From contig NZ_CP083952.1 in NCBI RefSeq assembly GCF_006442545.2, positions 1,178,001 to 1,242,000 of the forward strand: DNA of 64,000 nucleotides, written 5' to 3'. Below, in pieces: positions 38,199 through 50,334 of this stretch. This DNA is from Mesorhizobium sp. B2-1-8 (lineage in GTDB: Bacteria; Pseudomonadota; Alphaproteobacteria; Rhizobiales; Rhizobiaceae). The notes under the pieces were generated by a model. It did not search any database, was not told the origin of the DNA, and saw nothing but the letters and a program-made list of their open reading frames with translations. Position 1 is the stretch's first letter; each line of letters opens with the position of its first letter. The translations under genes and the position numbers were made by a program.

Positions 38199-40382
38199 AT
38201 GATCGAAGATTCGCCCTTTGTCGCGGCCGCGCCGGTGCTGGTGCCGATGCCGGCCGAACGCCCCTACACCTATGCCGTGCCGGTCGGCATGCGCGTGGTG
38301 CCGGGTTCGATCGTGCGCGTGCCGCTCGGGCCGCGCCAGGTCGCCGGCATTGTCTGGGACGGCGCGGTCGAGCAGGTCGATGCCAGGAAATTACGCCCGA
38401 TCGAGCAGGTTTTCGACTGTCCGCCGATCGACCGCGCCATGCGCCGCTTCGTCGACTGGGTGGCGCAGTACACGCTCTCGGCGCCGGGCATGGTGGCGCG
38501 CATGCTGCTCAGGGCGCCGGAGGCCTTTGATCCCGAACCCTGGATCGAAGGGCTGCAGCGCACCCTCCTTGTACCTGACCGGATGACCGATGCCAGGGCG
38601 CGCGTTCTGGAAACGGCCGAAGGCGGCCTTGCCTGGACGCGCTCCGGGCTTGCCCATGCCGCGGGCGTGTCGTCGACTGTGATCGAGGGGCTGAAGGCGC
38701 AAGGCGTGTTCGAGACGGTGATGATCCCGCCGCGCCCGGTGGTGGCCGCGCCTGACCCAAGCTATGCCGTTCCCGAACTGATGCCGGACCAGAACGAGGC
38801 CGCGTCGATGCTGCGCGCCAATGTGGCGGCCGGCGAGTTCAACGTCGCGTTGCTCGACGGCGTCACCGGTTCGGGCAAGACGGAGGTCTATTTCGAGGCT
38901 GTGGCGGCCGCGCTCGAGCAGGGCAAGCAGGTGCTCATCCTGCTGCCGGAAATCGCCTTGACGCATGCCTTTCTGGAACGCTTCCAGCAACGTTTCGGCG
39001 CCAAGCCGGGCGAATGGCATTCGGACCTGCCGCCGCGAATGCGTGAAAAAGTCTGGAGGCAAGTGGCGGAGGGCGGCGTGCGTGTCGTTGCCGGCGCGCG
39101 CTCGGCGCTGTTCCTGCCGTTCCGGGAGCTTGGCCTGATCGTCGTCGACGAGGAGCACGACCCCGCCTACAAGCAGGAAGACCGCGTCTTCTACAATGCG
39201 CGCGACATGGCTGTCGTGCGCGGCCATATAGGCGGCTTCCCCGTGGTCCTGGCATCGGCGACGCCGTCGGTCGAGAGCCGGGTCAATGCCAGCCAGGGCC
39301 GCTATGCAAGGGCTGTGCTTTCCGCACGCTTCGCCGAGGCGGCACTTCCCGATCTCAAGTCGATCGACATGCGCCGCGCGCCGCCCGCCCGTGGCGGCTT
39401 CCTGTCGCCGGTGCTGATCGACCATATGCGCCGGACGCTGGAGAAGAAGGAGCAGTCGCTGCTGTTCCTCAACCGGCGCGGTTATGCGCCGCTGACGCTG
39501 TGCCGGGTCTGCGGCCACCGTTTCGGCTGCCCGGTGTGCTCGGCCTGGCTGGTCGAACACCGCTTTCGCGGCCAGTTGGTGTGTCATCACTGCGGTCACA
39601 ATGAGCGCCGTCCCGAAGCCTGCCCGGAATGCGGCACGCTCGATCATCTGGTTGCTTGCGGGCCGGGGGTCGAGCGCATTGCCGAGGAGGTCGTCACGCA
39701 TTTCCCGGACGCGCGCACCATCGTGCTGTCGTCGGACATCATGGGGGGCGTACGGCGGTTGCGGCTGGAGCTGGAGGCAATCGCCAATGGCGAGGCCGAT
39801 ATCGTCATCGGCACGCAACTGGTCGCCAAGGGTCACAATTTCCCGAACATGACGCTGGTCGGCGTCGTCGACGCCGACCTCGGCCTCGCCAATGGCGATC
39901 CGCGCGCCGCCGAGCGTACCTTCCAGTTGCTCAGCCAGGTGACCGGCCGTGCCGGCCGCACCGGCAAGAAGAGCCTTGGCCTGCTGCAGACCTTCCAGCC
40001 CGACCATCCGGTGATGCGGGCGATCGTCTCAGGCGATGCCGAGTCTTTCTACCAGCGTGAGATTTCGGAGCGCGAGCGCGCCGCCTTGCCGCCCTTCGGC
40101 CGACTGGCAGGCGTCATCGTCAGCGCGGTGACGCGGGCGGAGGCGGAGGGCCATGCACGCGGCCTGCGCCGCGCGGCACCGGAAGCGTCGGACCTGTTCG
40201 TGCTCGGGCCGGCGGAAGCACCGCTGTCCCTGCTCGGCGGACGCCACCGCTTCCGCCTGCTGATCCAGGGCGAACGGCGCGCCGACATGCAAGGTTTTAT
40301 CCGGGCCATGCTCGCCAACGGACCGAAGCAGCGCGGCTCGATCCGGGTGCAGGTCGACATCGACCCGCAGAGTTTTTTGTAG
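38199..40382 (+). CDS. priA: Primosomal protein N' (replication restart helicase)
   Basis: This 727-residue 3'-5' helicase restarts stalled forks. It has an N-terminal 3'BD (YTYAVPVGMRVVPGSIV), Walker A LLDGVTGSGKTEVYFEA, the DEEHDPAYKQ box, a zinc-binding stretch with eight Cys (CRVCGHRFGCPVCSAW, CHHCGHNERRPEACPECG), and SQVTGRAGRTGKKSLG (motif VI). The length is close to that of E. coli PriA (732). The ATG at 38199 gives MIEDSPFVA. No regulatory site is apparent. The racemase gene follows after 49 nt. Confidence 0.97.
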   Translation: MIEDSPFVAAAPVLVPMPAERPYTYAVPVGMRVVPGSIVRVPLGPRQVAGIVWDGAVEQVDARKLRPIEQVFDCPPIDRAMRRFVDWVAQYTLSAPGMVARMLLRAPEAFDPEPWIEGLQRTLLVPDRMTDARARVLETAEGGLAWTRSGLAHAAGVSSTVIEGLKAQGVFETVMIPPRPVVAAPDPSYAVPELMPDQNEAASMLRANVAAGEFNVALLDGVTGSGKTEVYFEAVAAALEQGKQVLILLPEIALTHAFLERFQQRFGAKPGEWHSDLPPRMREKVWRQVAEGGVRVVAGARSALFLPFRELGLIVVDEEHDPAYKQEDRVFYNARDMAVVRGHIGGFPVVLASATPSVESRVNASQGRYARAVLSARFAEAALPDLKSIDMRRAPPARGGFLSPVLIDHMRRTLEKKEQSLLFLNRRGYAPLTLCRVCGHRFGCPVCSAWLVEHRFRGQLVCHHCGHNERRPEACPECGTLDHLVACGPGVERIAEEVVTHFPDARTIVLSSDIMGGVRRLRLELEAIANGEADIVIGTQLVAKGHNFPNMTLVGVVDADLGLANGDPRAAERTFQLLSQVTGRAGRTGKKSLGLLQTFQPDHPVMRAIVSGDAESFYQREISERERAALPPFGRLAGVIVSAVTRAEAEGHARGLRRAAPEASDLFVLGPAEAPLSLLGGRHRFRLLIQGERRADMQGFIRAMLANGPKQRGSIRVQVDIDPQSFL

Positions 40383-40431
40383 GGACTCAATTTCAGCTAC
40401 AGTTGTCTCGGCGAGAGAAACGGAAAGATCA

Positions 40432-41127
40432 ATGAAAACCCTTGGCCTGCTCGGCGGCATGAGCTGGGAATCGACTGCCATCTATTATCGCCTGCTCAAC
40501 GAGATCGTGCGCGAGCGGCTGGGTGGGCTGCATTCGGCGAAGCTGCTGCTCTGGTCGTTCGATTTCGCCGAGATCGCTGAGCGGCAGCATCACGGCGATT
40601 GGGACGGCGCCGGCGCGCTTCTGACCGAGGCCGCGCGCAAGCTCGAGGCCGGCGGCGCGCAAGGGCTGCTCCTGTGCACCAACACCATGCACAAACTGGC
40701 CGACCAGGTGCAGGCGGCTGTGTCGATCCCGCTGATCCACATCGCCGACGCCACCGCGATGGCGATAAGAAAAGCCGGCTTGCAGCGACCGGCATTGCTG
40801 GCGACACGCTTCACCATGGAGCAGGATTTCTACAAGGGCCGGCTCACCGACAAATATGGGCTCTCACCGGTGGTGCCCGACGCGGCCGGTCGCGACATGG
40901 TCCATCGCGTCATCTACGAAGAACTCTGCCAGGGCATCGTCTCCGAGGTCTCGAGGGCGGCCTATATCGCCGAGGCCGAACGTCTCCGCGGCGAAGAGGC
41001 CGCCGACAGCCTGATCATGGGCTGCACCGAGATCACCATGCTCATCGGCCAGGGTGATTTCGACATTCCGGTTTTCGACACGACGCGCATCCATGCCGAG
41101 GCGGCGGTGGAATTCGCGCTCGGTTGA
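40432..41127 (+). CDS. Aspartate/glutamate racemase family protein
   Basis: This 231-residue protein has the two Cys motifs of cofactor-independent racemases: GLLLCTNTMHKLAD and LIMGCTEITMLIG. The opening KTLGLLGGMSWESTAIYY is typical of the YgeA-like broad amino-acid racemase branch. It should interconvert D- and L-amino acids (Asp or related) in the cytoplasm. The ATG at 40432 has GGAAAG upstream. A role in making D-amino acids for the wall or for catabolism cannot be decided. Confidence 0.93.
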   Translation: MKTLGLLGGMSWESTAIYYRLLNEIVRERLGGLHSAKLLLWSFDFAEIAERQHHGDWDGAGALLTEAARKLEAGGAQGLLLCTNTMHKLADQVQAAVSIPLIHIADATAMAIRKAGLQRPALLATRFTMEQDFYKGRLTDKYGLSPVVPDAAGRDMVHRVIYEELCQGIVSEVSRAAYIAEAERLRGEEAADSLIMGCTEITMLIGQGDFDIPVFDTTRIHAEAAVEFALG

Positions 41128-41222
41128 TGCGCGTCTCCTAAAGTGGCTGGAGCCATCTGGCGCGGCATTTTTCCTCCGCTAGAATGCTCCGCAATTTCAA
41201 GCAGGCATTTCGAGGGGACACG

Positions 41223-41618
41223 ATGGATTTTGCGCTTCCATGGCCGACGAGCCAGGGCGAATGGCTGGCCTGGTCGAGCGCGGTCTTCACCGTCCTGCTC
41301 GGCCTTCTGTTCTTCCTGGCGCCGGCTCTGGCGTTCCGCATCCTGCGCCTGCAGGCGAAACCCGAGAAGGCGGCGGCGATCGCCGAAGGGCGAGGCCGCA
41401 TGTCGGGCTTCTATCTCGGGGTCGGCCTGTGCTGCATCCTGCTCGCGCAGCCGCTGGTCTACATGGCGCTCGGCTTCTCCTGGCTGTTCACCGCCTTCGG
41501 CCGGTTGCTGTCGATGATGTCGGATGGCGCCAATACACCTTTCAATTGGGTTTCGATCGTGGTGGAATTGGCGCTCGCGGCCTTGCCGCTCGCCTTTGCC
41601 TTCGGCTTTGTGCCCTGA
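41223..41618 (+). CDS. Small integral membrane protein of unknown function
   Basis: This 131-residue protein has about four hydrophobic segments: SAVFTVLLGLLFFLAPALAF, FYLGVGLCCILLAQPLVYM, a short one around FSWLFTAFGRLLSMM, and a C-terminal VELALAALPLAFAFGF. A charged patch LQAKPEKAAAIAEGRGR lies in the first loop. I do not recognise a characterised family with certainty; it resembles small DUF-type membrane proteins common in rhizobia. The ATG at 41223 follows GAGGGGA. It lies alone between the racemase gene and the atp operon. Confidence 0.7.
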   Translation: MDFALPWPTSQGEWLAWSSAVFTVLLGLLFFLAPALAFRILRLQAKPEKAAAIAEGRGRMSGFYLGVGLCCILLAQPLVYMALGFSWLFTAFGRLLSMMSDGANTPFNWVSIVVELALAALPLAFAFGFVP

Positions 41619-41864
41619 ATCCAAGGGTATTCCGGCGCGCAGGACACTGATCTTTCGCCGGATGCGACAATAGTGCCTGAAAACCATGCGGAACGACGCA
41701 TTGCGGTCTTAAAATGCCTGTGCTAGACGGCAATCGACTTTCGGCCGGGGATAGCGGAAGCCGCGCCTCCGTGCTTGAAAAAATGCAGTAAGGTCAAAGA
41801 TTTAGCCAGAGTTTTTGCTCGCGCCAACAATCTGCGGCCTGTCAGACAAGAGAAAAGACGGTCC
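41619..41864 (+). promoter_or_regulatory. atp operon upstream region with candidate promoter
   Basis: Within these 246 gene-free bases, TTGCGG at 41701-41706 and TAGACG at 41724-41729 are 17 nt apart, a fair match to the rhizobial sigma-70 pattern. The leader from there to the atpH GTG is about 130 nt long and has A+T-rich parts. I see no clear leader hairpin. Confidence 0.45.
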
Positions 41865-42425
41865 GTGGCTCAATCGTCATCGCCAATCTCAGGTGTCGCA
41901 GAACGCTATGCCGGTTCGCTGTTCGAACTGGCATCGCAGGCAAATTCCGTGGCCAAGGTCGAGGCCGACCTCAACAGTTTCGAGACGATGCTGGCGGGCA
42001 GCGCGGACCTCACCCGGCTGATCAACAGCCCGGTGTTTTCCAGCGAGGACCAGGCCAAGGCCATCGCGGCGATCGCCGACAAGGCCGGCATCACCGGCCT
42101 GACCGGCAATTTCCTGCGCGTCGTCGCCAAGAACCGCCGACTGTTCGCGGTGCCCGGCATGATCAAGGCGTTCCGCCAGATCGCCGCCGAGCACCGTGGC
42201 GAGGCTGCCGCCGAAGTCACTTCGGCTCATGAGCTGACGGCGGCGCAGCAGACCGAACTCAAGGCGGCGCTGAAGAGCGTTGCCGGCAAGGACGTGGCCA
42301 TTTCCGTCACCGTCGACCCGTCGCTGCTCGGCGGGCTGGTGGTCAAGATGGGCTCGCGCCAGATCGATACGTCGCTCAAAACCAAACTCAATTCGCTCAA
42401 GCTTGCACTGAAAGAGGTCGGCTGA
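41865..42425 (+). CDS. atpH: ATP synthase F1 delta subunit
   Basis: This 186-residue protein connects the F1 head to the stator of the ATP synthase at the inner membrane. It has [19 protein letters not shown] at the start, [19 protein letters not shown] in the middle and the C-terminal [18 protein letters not shown] that ends all delta subunits. The start is a GTG at 41865 (reading [10 protein letters not shown]); the open frame reaches 41775, but that part has no delta-like sequence. It is the first gene of the atpHAGDC operon, and its stop overlaps the atpA ATG as TGATG. Confidence 0.95.
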   Translation: MAQSSSPISGVAERYAGSLFELASQANSVAKVEADLNSFETMLAGSADLTRLINSPVFSSEDQAKAIAAIADKAGITGLTGNFLRVVAKNRRLFAVPGMIKAFRQIAAEHRGEAAAEVTSAHELTAAQQTELKAALKSVAGKDVAISVTVDPSLLGGLVVKMGSRQIDTSLKTKLNSLKLALKEVG

Positions 42426-43954
42426 TGGACATCCGCGCCGCGGAAATTTCCGCAATTCTGAAAGACCAGATCAAGAATTTCGGCAAGGAGGCCGAGGTCT
42501 CCGAAGTCGGACAGGTGCTGTCCGTCGGTGACGGCATCGCCCGCGTCTACGGCCTCGACAATGTCCAGGCCGGCGAAATGGTCGAATTCCCCGGCGGCAT
42601 CCGCGGCATGGCGCTCAATCTCGAAGCCGATAATGTCGGCGTCGTCATCTTCGGCGCCGACCGCGACATCAAGGAAGGCGACACCGTCAAGCGCACCGGC
42701 GCCATCGTCGATGCGCCTGTCGGTCCCGGCCTGCTCGGCCGCGTCGTCGACGCGCTCGGCAATCCGATCGACGGCAAGGGTCCGATCAAGGCAGTCGAGC
42801 GCAAGCGCGTCGACGTCAAGGCGCCCGGTATCATCCCACGCAAGTCGGTGAATGAGCCGATGTCGACCGGCCTCAAGGCCATCGATGCGCTGATCCCGGT
42901 CGGCCGCGGCCAGCGCGAGCTGGTCATCGGCGATCGCCAGACAGGCAAGACCGCCATCATCCTCGATACGATGCTCAACCAGAAGTCGGTGCACGACAAC
43001 GGCCCCGAGAAGGAAAAGCTCTACTGCGTCTACGTCGCCGTCGGCCAGAAGCGCTCGACCGTCGCGCAGTTCGTCAAGGTGCTGGAAGAGCGCGGCGCGC
43101 TCGAATATTCGATCATCGTCGCCGCCACCGCTTCCGATCCGGCGCCGATGCAGTTCCTGGCGCCGTTCACGGCCTGCACCATGGGCGAATATTTCCGCGA
43201 CAACGGCATGCATGCGCTGATCAGCTATGACGATCTGTCGAAGCAGGCGGTGGCCTATCGCCAGATGTCGCTGTTGCTGCGCCGTCCGCCGGGCCGCGAA
43301 GCCTATCCGGGCGACGTCTTCTACCTGCACTCGCGCCTGCTCGAGCGCGCCGCCAAGCTCAACGACGATCTGGGTGGCGGCTCGCTGACCGCGCTGCCGG
43401 TCATCGAGACGCAGGCCAACGACGTGTCGGCCTACATCCCGACCAACGTGATCTCGATCACCGACGGCCAGATCTTCCTCGAAACCAACCTGTTCTTCCA
43501 GGGCATCCGTCCGGCCGTCAACGTCGGCCTGTCGGTGTCGCGCGTCGGTTCCTCGGCGCAGATCAAGGCGATGAAGCAGGTTGCGGGCTCGATCAAGGGC
43601 GAGCTCGCGCAGTACCGCGAAATGGCTGCTTTCGCGCAGTTCGGCTCGGATCTCGACGCCGCCACGCAGCGCCTGCTCAACCGCGGCTCGCGCCTGACGG
43701 AGCTGTTGAAGCAGCCGCAGTTCTCGCCGCTGAAGACCGAAGAGCAGGTCGCGGTGATCTTCGCCGGCGTCAACGGCTATCTCGACAAGCTGCCGGTCAA
43801 CCAGGTCGGCAAGTTCGAGCACGGCCTGCTCAGCCACATGCGTTCGGCCGGCAAGGACGTCCTCGACGCCATCCGCAAGGAAAAGGCGCTTTCGGACGAT
43901 CTGCGCGCCAAGCTGAAGGCCGAGATCGACGCCTTCGCCAAGACCTTCGCCTGA
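42425..43954 (+). CDS. atpA: ATP synthase F1 alpha subunit
   Basis: This 509-residue protein is the non-catalytic nucleotide-binding subunit of F1. It shows the N-terminal [19 protein letters not shown], Walker [56 protein letters not shown], and the arginine-finger region [19 protein letters not shown]. The length is the usual one for alphaproteobacteria. It is translationally coupled to atpH and followed after 31 nt by atpG. Confidence 0.99.
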   Translation: MDIRAAEISAILKDQIKNFGKEAEVSEVGQVLSVGDGIARVYGLDNVQAGEMVEFPGGIRGMALNLEADNVGVVIFGADRDIKEGDTVKRTGAIVDAPVGPGLLGRVVDALGNPIDGKGPIKAVERKRVDVKAPGIIPRKSVNEPMSTGLKAIDALIPVGRGQRELVIGDRQTGKTAIILDTMLNQKSVHDNGPEKEKLYCVYVAVGQKRSTVAQFVKVLEERGALEYSIIVAATASDPAPMQFLAPFTACTMGEYFRDNGMHALISYDDLSKQAVAYRQMSLLLRRPPGREAYPGDVFYLHSRLLERAAKLNDDLGGGSLTALPVIETQANDVSAYIPTNVISITDGQIFLETNLFFQGIRPAVNVGLSVSRVGSSAQIKAMKQVAGSIKGELAQYREMAAFAQFGSDLDAATQRLLNRGSRLTELLKQPQFSPLKTEEQVAVIFAGVNGYLDKLPVNQVGKFEHGLLSHMRSAGKDVLDAIRKEKALSDDLRAKLKAEIDAFAKTFA

Positions 43955-43985
43955 GCGAAGTGCAAGACGGGATCAGGTTTGAAGC

Positions 43986-46509
<2,524 letters not shown>

Positions 46510-46513
46510 TCAA

Positions 46514-46608
46514 GGGAATAGGGAGTAGTCAGTAGTCAGTAGTGAATAGCGGCTGGGTGATCGGGCGGTTGTCCTCTCTCCCTACTTCCTACTCACTATT
46601 CCCTACTC
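46514..46608. repeat. Inverted heptad array between atpD and atpC
   Basis: The left arm (46514-46549) is a run of heptads of the form NNARTAG (AGTAGTC AGTAGTC AGTAGTG and variants). The right arm (46578-46608) is a run of the complementary form CTAYTNN. Over 27 bases the arms pair at 22 positions. The whole lies inside the operon, after the atpD stop and 12 nt before the atpC start, so the mRNA should carry a large hairpin here. Confidence 0.85.
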
Positions 46609-46620
46609 GCTAATTTGATC

Positions 46621-47028
46621 ATGGCTGAAGCTTTCAAGTTCGAACTGGTTTCCCCGGAGCGCCTGCTGGTTTCCGCCGTGGTCGAATCCGTCGTCATCCC
46701 GGGCGCCGAGGGCGAGATGACCGTCATGGCCCATCACGCACCGGTCATGACCACGATCAAGCCGGGCGTCGTCACGGTGAAGAACGCCTCGGGCAGCGAA
46801 GAACGCTATGTCGTGTTCGGCGGCTTCGCCGACATCGTCCCGGCCGGCTGCACGCTGCTGGCGGAATCGGCGGTCGCGGTGAAGGATGTCGACCGCGCCG
46901 ATCTCGCCCGCCGCATCCAGGAAGCCAGGGAAGACGCCGCCGACGCCAAGGACGACCAGGCGCGCAGCAAGGCGGAACAATTCCTTGGCCAGCTCACCAC
47001 GCTGGAAGGCGCCATTTTGCCGGCTTGA
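46621..47028 (+). CDS. atpC: ATP synthase F1 epsilon subunit
   Basis: This 135-residue subunit has the N-terminal beta-barrel AFKFELVSPERLLVSAVVES, PGAEGEMTVMAHHAPVMTTI, and a C-terminal helical hairpin RADLARRIQEAREDAADAK. It regulates rotation and ATP hydrolysis. The ATG at 46621 is the start; two codons further up there is an in-frame TTG without support. Its leader contains the heptad array, with no clear Shine-Dalgarno in the 12 nt before the ATG. It is the last gene of the atp operon, followed by a terminator. Confidence 0.96.
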   Translation: MAEAFKFELVSPERLLVSAVVESVVIPGAEGEMTVMAHHAPVMTTIKPGVVTVKNASGSEERYVVFGGFADIVPAGCTLLAESAVAVKDVDRADLARRIQEAREDAADAKDDQARSKAEQFLGQLTTLEGAILPA

Positions 47029-47050
47029 CCCTCAATTCAGAAGCGAAGTG

Positions 47051-47078
47051 AAAAGCGGGGCACTTGCCTCGCTTTTTT
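47051..47078 (+). terminator. atp operon terminator
   Basis: AAAAGCGGGGC-ACTT-GCCTCGCTTTTTT forms an 11-bp stem with one G-T pair and ends in six T, 22 nt after the atpC stop. It lies between convergent atpC and uxuB; the A-run on the other side could also serve uxuB. Confidence 0.9.
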
Positions 47079-47172
47079 GTTTCGTTCGAGCGGCGAGAAT
47101 TCAGCTATGGCGCGATGCTGTGGCGCCGGCATCAAAGTCCTCTATGGCCCGCTGATCCGTGCCAGTTCCGCC

Positions 47173-48681
47173 TTACGGCCCTTTGGCCTCTATGCCGAGC
47201 GCAGCAAAAGCCAAGGTCGTGCCGTCCCGCCGCAGGTGGACGAGATGGACGGCGACGAGTTCGATCAGCGTCTGGCGCTCGGCGTGATCCCTGGCGAAGC
47301 CGGCCAGATCGAACACCGCCGTCACGGTTTCGTTGGCCGGCAGCTGCTGGTCCAGAAGCGCCGTCAGCGGCGCGTCGAGCGGATCGGTGAAATGGCCCTC
47401 CGGCAAGGTTTTTCCGCGCGCCGCGCAAGCGGCGATCCAGGCAGCAACGACCAGCGTAAGGTGGACCAGTTCGGTGCCGGCTTCGAGACACTCGATGGCC
47501 GAGGCGATGATGCGCTGGGGCAGTTTCTGGCTGCCGTCATTGGCGATCTGCGCCGTGCGGTGGGCAAGTGCCGTGTTCGAAAAACGCTCGGCAAGCTCGG
47601 CCGTATAGGCTGACGTGTCGAGGCCGGCATCGTCCGGCAATGTCGATTTGGCCTCCTCCCACAGCGCATCGACGAACCGCCTTATCGCTGGATCGGCGAA
47701 GGCGCGATCGACCGTGGCGTGGCCGCTGAGCAGGCCGAGATAGGCGATCCCCGAATGCGCGCCGTTGAGGAGCCTCAACTTCATATCCTCGAAGGGAGCG
47801 ACATCCCCGACCATGGTGACGCCGAATTTTTCCCAGGCCGGACGACCCGTGGGGAAACTGTCTTCGATCACCCATTGGCTGAAGGGTTCCGTCATCACGG
47901 GCCAGGCGTCCTCGATACCAAGTTCGCCTGATATCCGCGCCCTGTCGGCATCGGTCGTGGCCGGCACGATGCGGTCGACCATGCTCGAGGGAAATGCGAC
48001 GTGACCGGCGATGTGGCCGGCGATCCCAGCATCGCCCGCCGAACCAGGACCGGCATCGCGCAATTCAGCGAATTCGATCAGCAGCCTGTGCAAGGTGGCG
48101 CCGTTGGCCGGCAGGTTGTCGCAACAAAGCACGGTAAAGGGCGGGGTGCCGGCAGCCAGCCTCCGGGCGAGCGCTTCGGTCACAAAACCGTGCGCCGTCT
48201 TCGGCGTTCGCGGATTGGACAAGTCGTGGACGATGTCGGGATGCGCCGCGTCCAATCCGCCACCGGCAGCCCGCAGATAGGCTTTCTCGGTGATGGTCAG
48301 CGTCACGATGCGGGTGCGCGGATCGGTCAGCACCGCGAGCACCGCAGTCGGGTCTTCCGGCGCCACCAGCATCGAGCCGATGGAGCCGATAACATGCAGC
48401 TTCTCGCCGCCGCTGCCGCGGATCGCAAGTGTGTAAAGCCCATCCTGCGGCGCCAGCGCGTCGCGCGTGTCGGCGCTGCGCAGCGACACGCCTGTTATGC
48501 CCCAGCCCATTTCGCCGGCCGCCAGGCATTCATCGACATAGGCGGCCTGGTGGGCGCGGTGAAAGGCGCCGACGCCCAGATGCACGATGCCCGGTGCAAC
48601 CGCACCGCGATCGTATCGAGGCGCGGCGACCTTGGCCGGCAATGCGGGCGCCGTGCGGTTGGAAAGGCGGCGGTCTGTCAT
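47173..48681 (-). CDS. uxuB: Fructuronate reductase / mannitol dehydrogenase family
   Basis: This 502-residue polyol dehydrogenase-family enzyme has the N-terminal nucleotide-binding GIVHLGVGAFHRAHQAAYVD, CCDNLPANGATLHRLLIEF, PSSMVDRIVPATTDADRA, and the catalytic lysine region FEDMKLRLLNGAHSGIAYLG. In this locus, beside uxaC, it most likely reduces D-fructuronate to D-mannonate (or tagaturonate to altronate), though mannitol dehydrogenase is possible from sequence alone. The ATG at 48681 is chosen; a GTG at 48693 is also possible. It is divergent from uxaC across an operator region. Confidence 0.85.
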   Translation of the reverse strand: MTDRRLSNRTAPALPAKVAAPRYDRGAVAPGIVHLGVGAFHRAHQAAYVDECLAAGEMGWGITGVSLRSADTRDALAPQDGLYTLAIRGSGGEKLHVIGSIGSMLVAPEDPTAVLAVLTDPRTRIVTLTITEKAYLRAAGGGLDAAHPDIVHDLSNPRTPKTAHGFVTEALARRLAAGTPPFTVLCCDNLPANGATLHRLLIEFAELRDAGPGSAGDAGIAGHIAGHVAFPSSMVDRIVPATTDADRARISGELGIEDAWPVMTEPFSQWVIEDSFPTGRPAWEKFGVTMVGDVAPFEDMKLRLLNGAHSGIAYLGLLSGHATVDRAFADPAIRRFVDALWEEAKSTLPDDAGLDTSAYTAELAERFSNTALAHRTAQIANDGSQKLPQRIIASAIECLEAGTELVHLTLVVAAWIAACAARGKTLPEGHFTDPLDAPLTALLDQQLPANETVTAVFDLAGFARDHAERQTLIELVAVHLVHLRRDGTTLAFAALGIEAKGP

Positions 48682-48817
48682 CGGTTCGCGCACTCATCTC
48701 GTGAAACGGCTGGTCATGGAACGGCGGTGATCCGCAGGCGGATCGCAAGCCGCGGAACACTGGCGGCGTAACACCGGCGGCCTTCGCCGACAATGCTCAG
48801 CTTTGCTCAAAAGTCAT

Positions 48818-48871
48818 CATACAACAATCCAATTTTTGTATGTTGACATTATTTCTGGTCAACCCTACCGA
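48818..48871. promoter_or_regulatory. Uronate operator and uxaC promoter
   Basis: CATACAA at 48818-48824 and TTGTATG at 48836-48842 form a perfect 7-bp dyad with an 11-nt centre. It overlaps by position the -35 TTGACA (48843-48848), followed after 17 nt by a weak -10 TACCGA (48866-48871). A dyad here, between uxuB and uxaC, is the natural site for the FadR-type GntR protein encoded at 53297. Confidence 0.6.
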
Positions 48872-48890
48872 TAGGGCCGGGAGGATGGCC

Positions 48891-50297
48891 GTGGCACTGA
48901 TCAATGCGGATTTGCTGTTTCCAGCCGAGGCGCGTCCGCTCTCGATCGCCCGCGATCTCTATGCCGGCATCAAGGACCTGCCCATCGTCAGCCCGCACGG
49001 CCACACCGACCCGCGCTGGTATGCGCTGAACGAGCCGTTCCCCGATCCCGCGCAGCTGCTCATAGTGCCGGACCACTATATTTTTCGCATGCTGTTCAGC
49101 CAGGGCGTGCGGCTGGAGGCTCTCGGCGTACCGACCCTCGATGGTGCGCCCGTCGAAACCGACGGCAGGGCGATCTGGCGGCTGTTCGCCGAGCACTACT
49201 ACCTCTTCCGTGGCACGCCGACCCGGCTATGGTTCGACCATGTGCTCGCGGATCTGTTCGCTATCGAAGAGCCGTTGAGCGCCGCAACCGCCGATCGCCA
49301 TTACGACACGATCGCGACGGTGTTGCAGTGGGAGAATTACCGTCCTCGCGCGCTGTTCGAACGCTTCAACATCGAGGTCATCGCGACGACCGAAGGCGCG
49401 CTCGACGATCTCAAATGGCACCAGATGATCCGCGACAGCGGCTGGGAGGGCCGCGTCGTCACCGCCTATCGGCCGGACGCCGTCGTCGATCCCGATTTCG
49501 AAGGTTTTTCGGCCAATCTGGACCGGCTCGGCGAGATCACCGGCTGCGACACCGGGACCTGGGCCGGCTATCTCGACGCGCATCGCCAGCGGCGCGCCTT
49601 CTTCAAGAGTTTCGGCGCGACCTCGACGGATCACGGCCATCCGACGGCCGAGACCGCCAATCTGTCCGATGCCGCTGCGCAGGAGTTGTTCAACCGGGTC
49701 CGCGCCGGCTCGCAGGACGAGCGCGAACGAAAGCTGTTTCGCGCCCAGATGCTGACCGAGATGGCCAAGATGAGCCGGGATGACGGGCTGGTGCTGCAGA
49801 TCCATCCGGGCTCCTGGCGCAACCATTCGCCTGGCGTTTTCCAGAAATTTGGCAGGGACAAGGGCTTCGATATCCCGACGCGCACCGACTATGTGACGGC
49901 GCTGAAGCCGCTGCTCGACTGTGTCGGGCTGGAGCGCGATCTCACCGTCATCCTGTTCACGCTGGATGAGTCCAGCTATGCGCGCGAACTGGCGCCGCTG
50001 GCCGGCGTCTATCCGGCGCTGAGGCTCGGGCCGGCCTGGTGGTTCCACGACAGTCCGGAAGGCATGCGCCGTTTTCGCGAGATGACGACCGAGACCGCCG
50101 GCTTCTACAACACGGTCGGCTTCAACGACGACACCCGCGCCTTTCCGTCGATCCCCGCCCGTCACGACGTGGCGCGCCGCGTCGATTGCGCGTTCCTGGC
50201 GCGTCTCGTCGCCGAGCACCGGCTGCGTGAGGACGAGGCGCATGAACTCGCGAAGGAGCTTGCCTACACGCTTGCCAAGAATGCGTACCGGCTCTGA
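48891..50297 (+). CDS. uxaC: Glucuronate/galacturonate isomerase
   Basis: This 468-residue amidohydrolase-fold isomerase converts D-glucuronate to D-fructuronate and D-galacturonate to D-tagaturonate. The metal-binding [10 protein letters not shown] near the start, [40 protein letters not shown] and [14 protein letters not shown] are all family segments. I take the GTG at 48891 because GGGAGG lies six bases before it. The ATG at 48885 touches the Shine-Dalgarno and is too close. The gene opens the plus-strand uronate operon. Confidence 0.95.
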   Translation: MALINADLLFPAEARPLSIARDLYAGIKDLPIVSPHGHTDPRWYALNEPFPDPAQLLIVPDHYIFRMLFSQGVRLEALGVPTLDGAPVETDGRAIWRLFAEHYYLFRGTPTRLWFDHVLADLFAIEEPLSAATADRHYDTIATVLQWENYRPRALFERFNIEVIATTEGALDDLKWHQMIRDSGWEGRVVTAYRPDAVVDPDFEGFSANLDRLGEITGCDTGTWAGYLDAHRQRRAFFKSFGATSTDHGHPTAETANLSDAAAQELFNRVRAGSQDERERKLFRAQMLTEMAKMSRDDGLVLQIHPGSWRNHSPGVFQKFGRDKGFDIPTRTDYVTALKPLLDCVGLERDLTVILFTLDESSYARELAPLAGVYPALRLGPAWWFHDSPEGMRRFREMTTETAGFYNTVGFNDDTRAFPSIPARHDVARRVDCAFLARLVAEHRLREDEAHELAKELAYTLAKNAYRL

Positions 50298-50334
50298 GCC
50301 GGACGTTTCGATTTTCAAAGGGAGGAAGTCAGTA

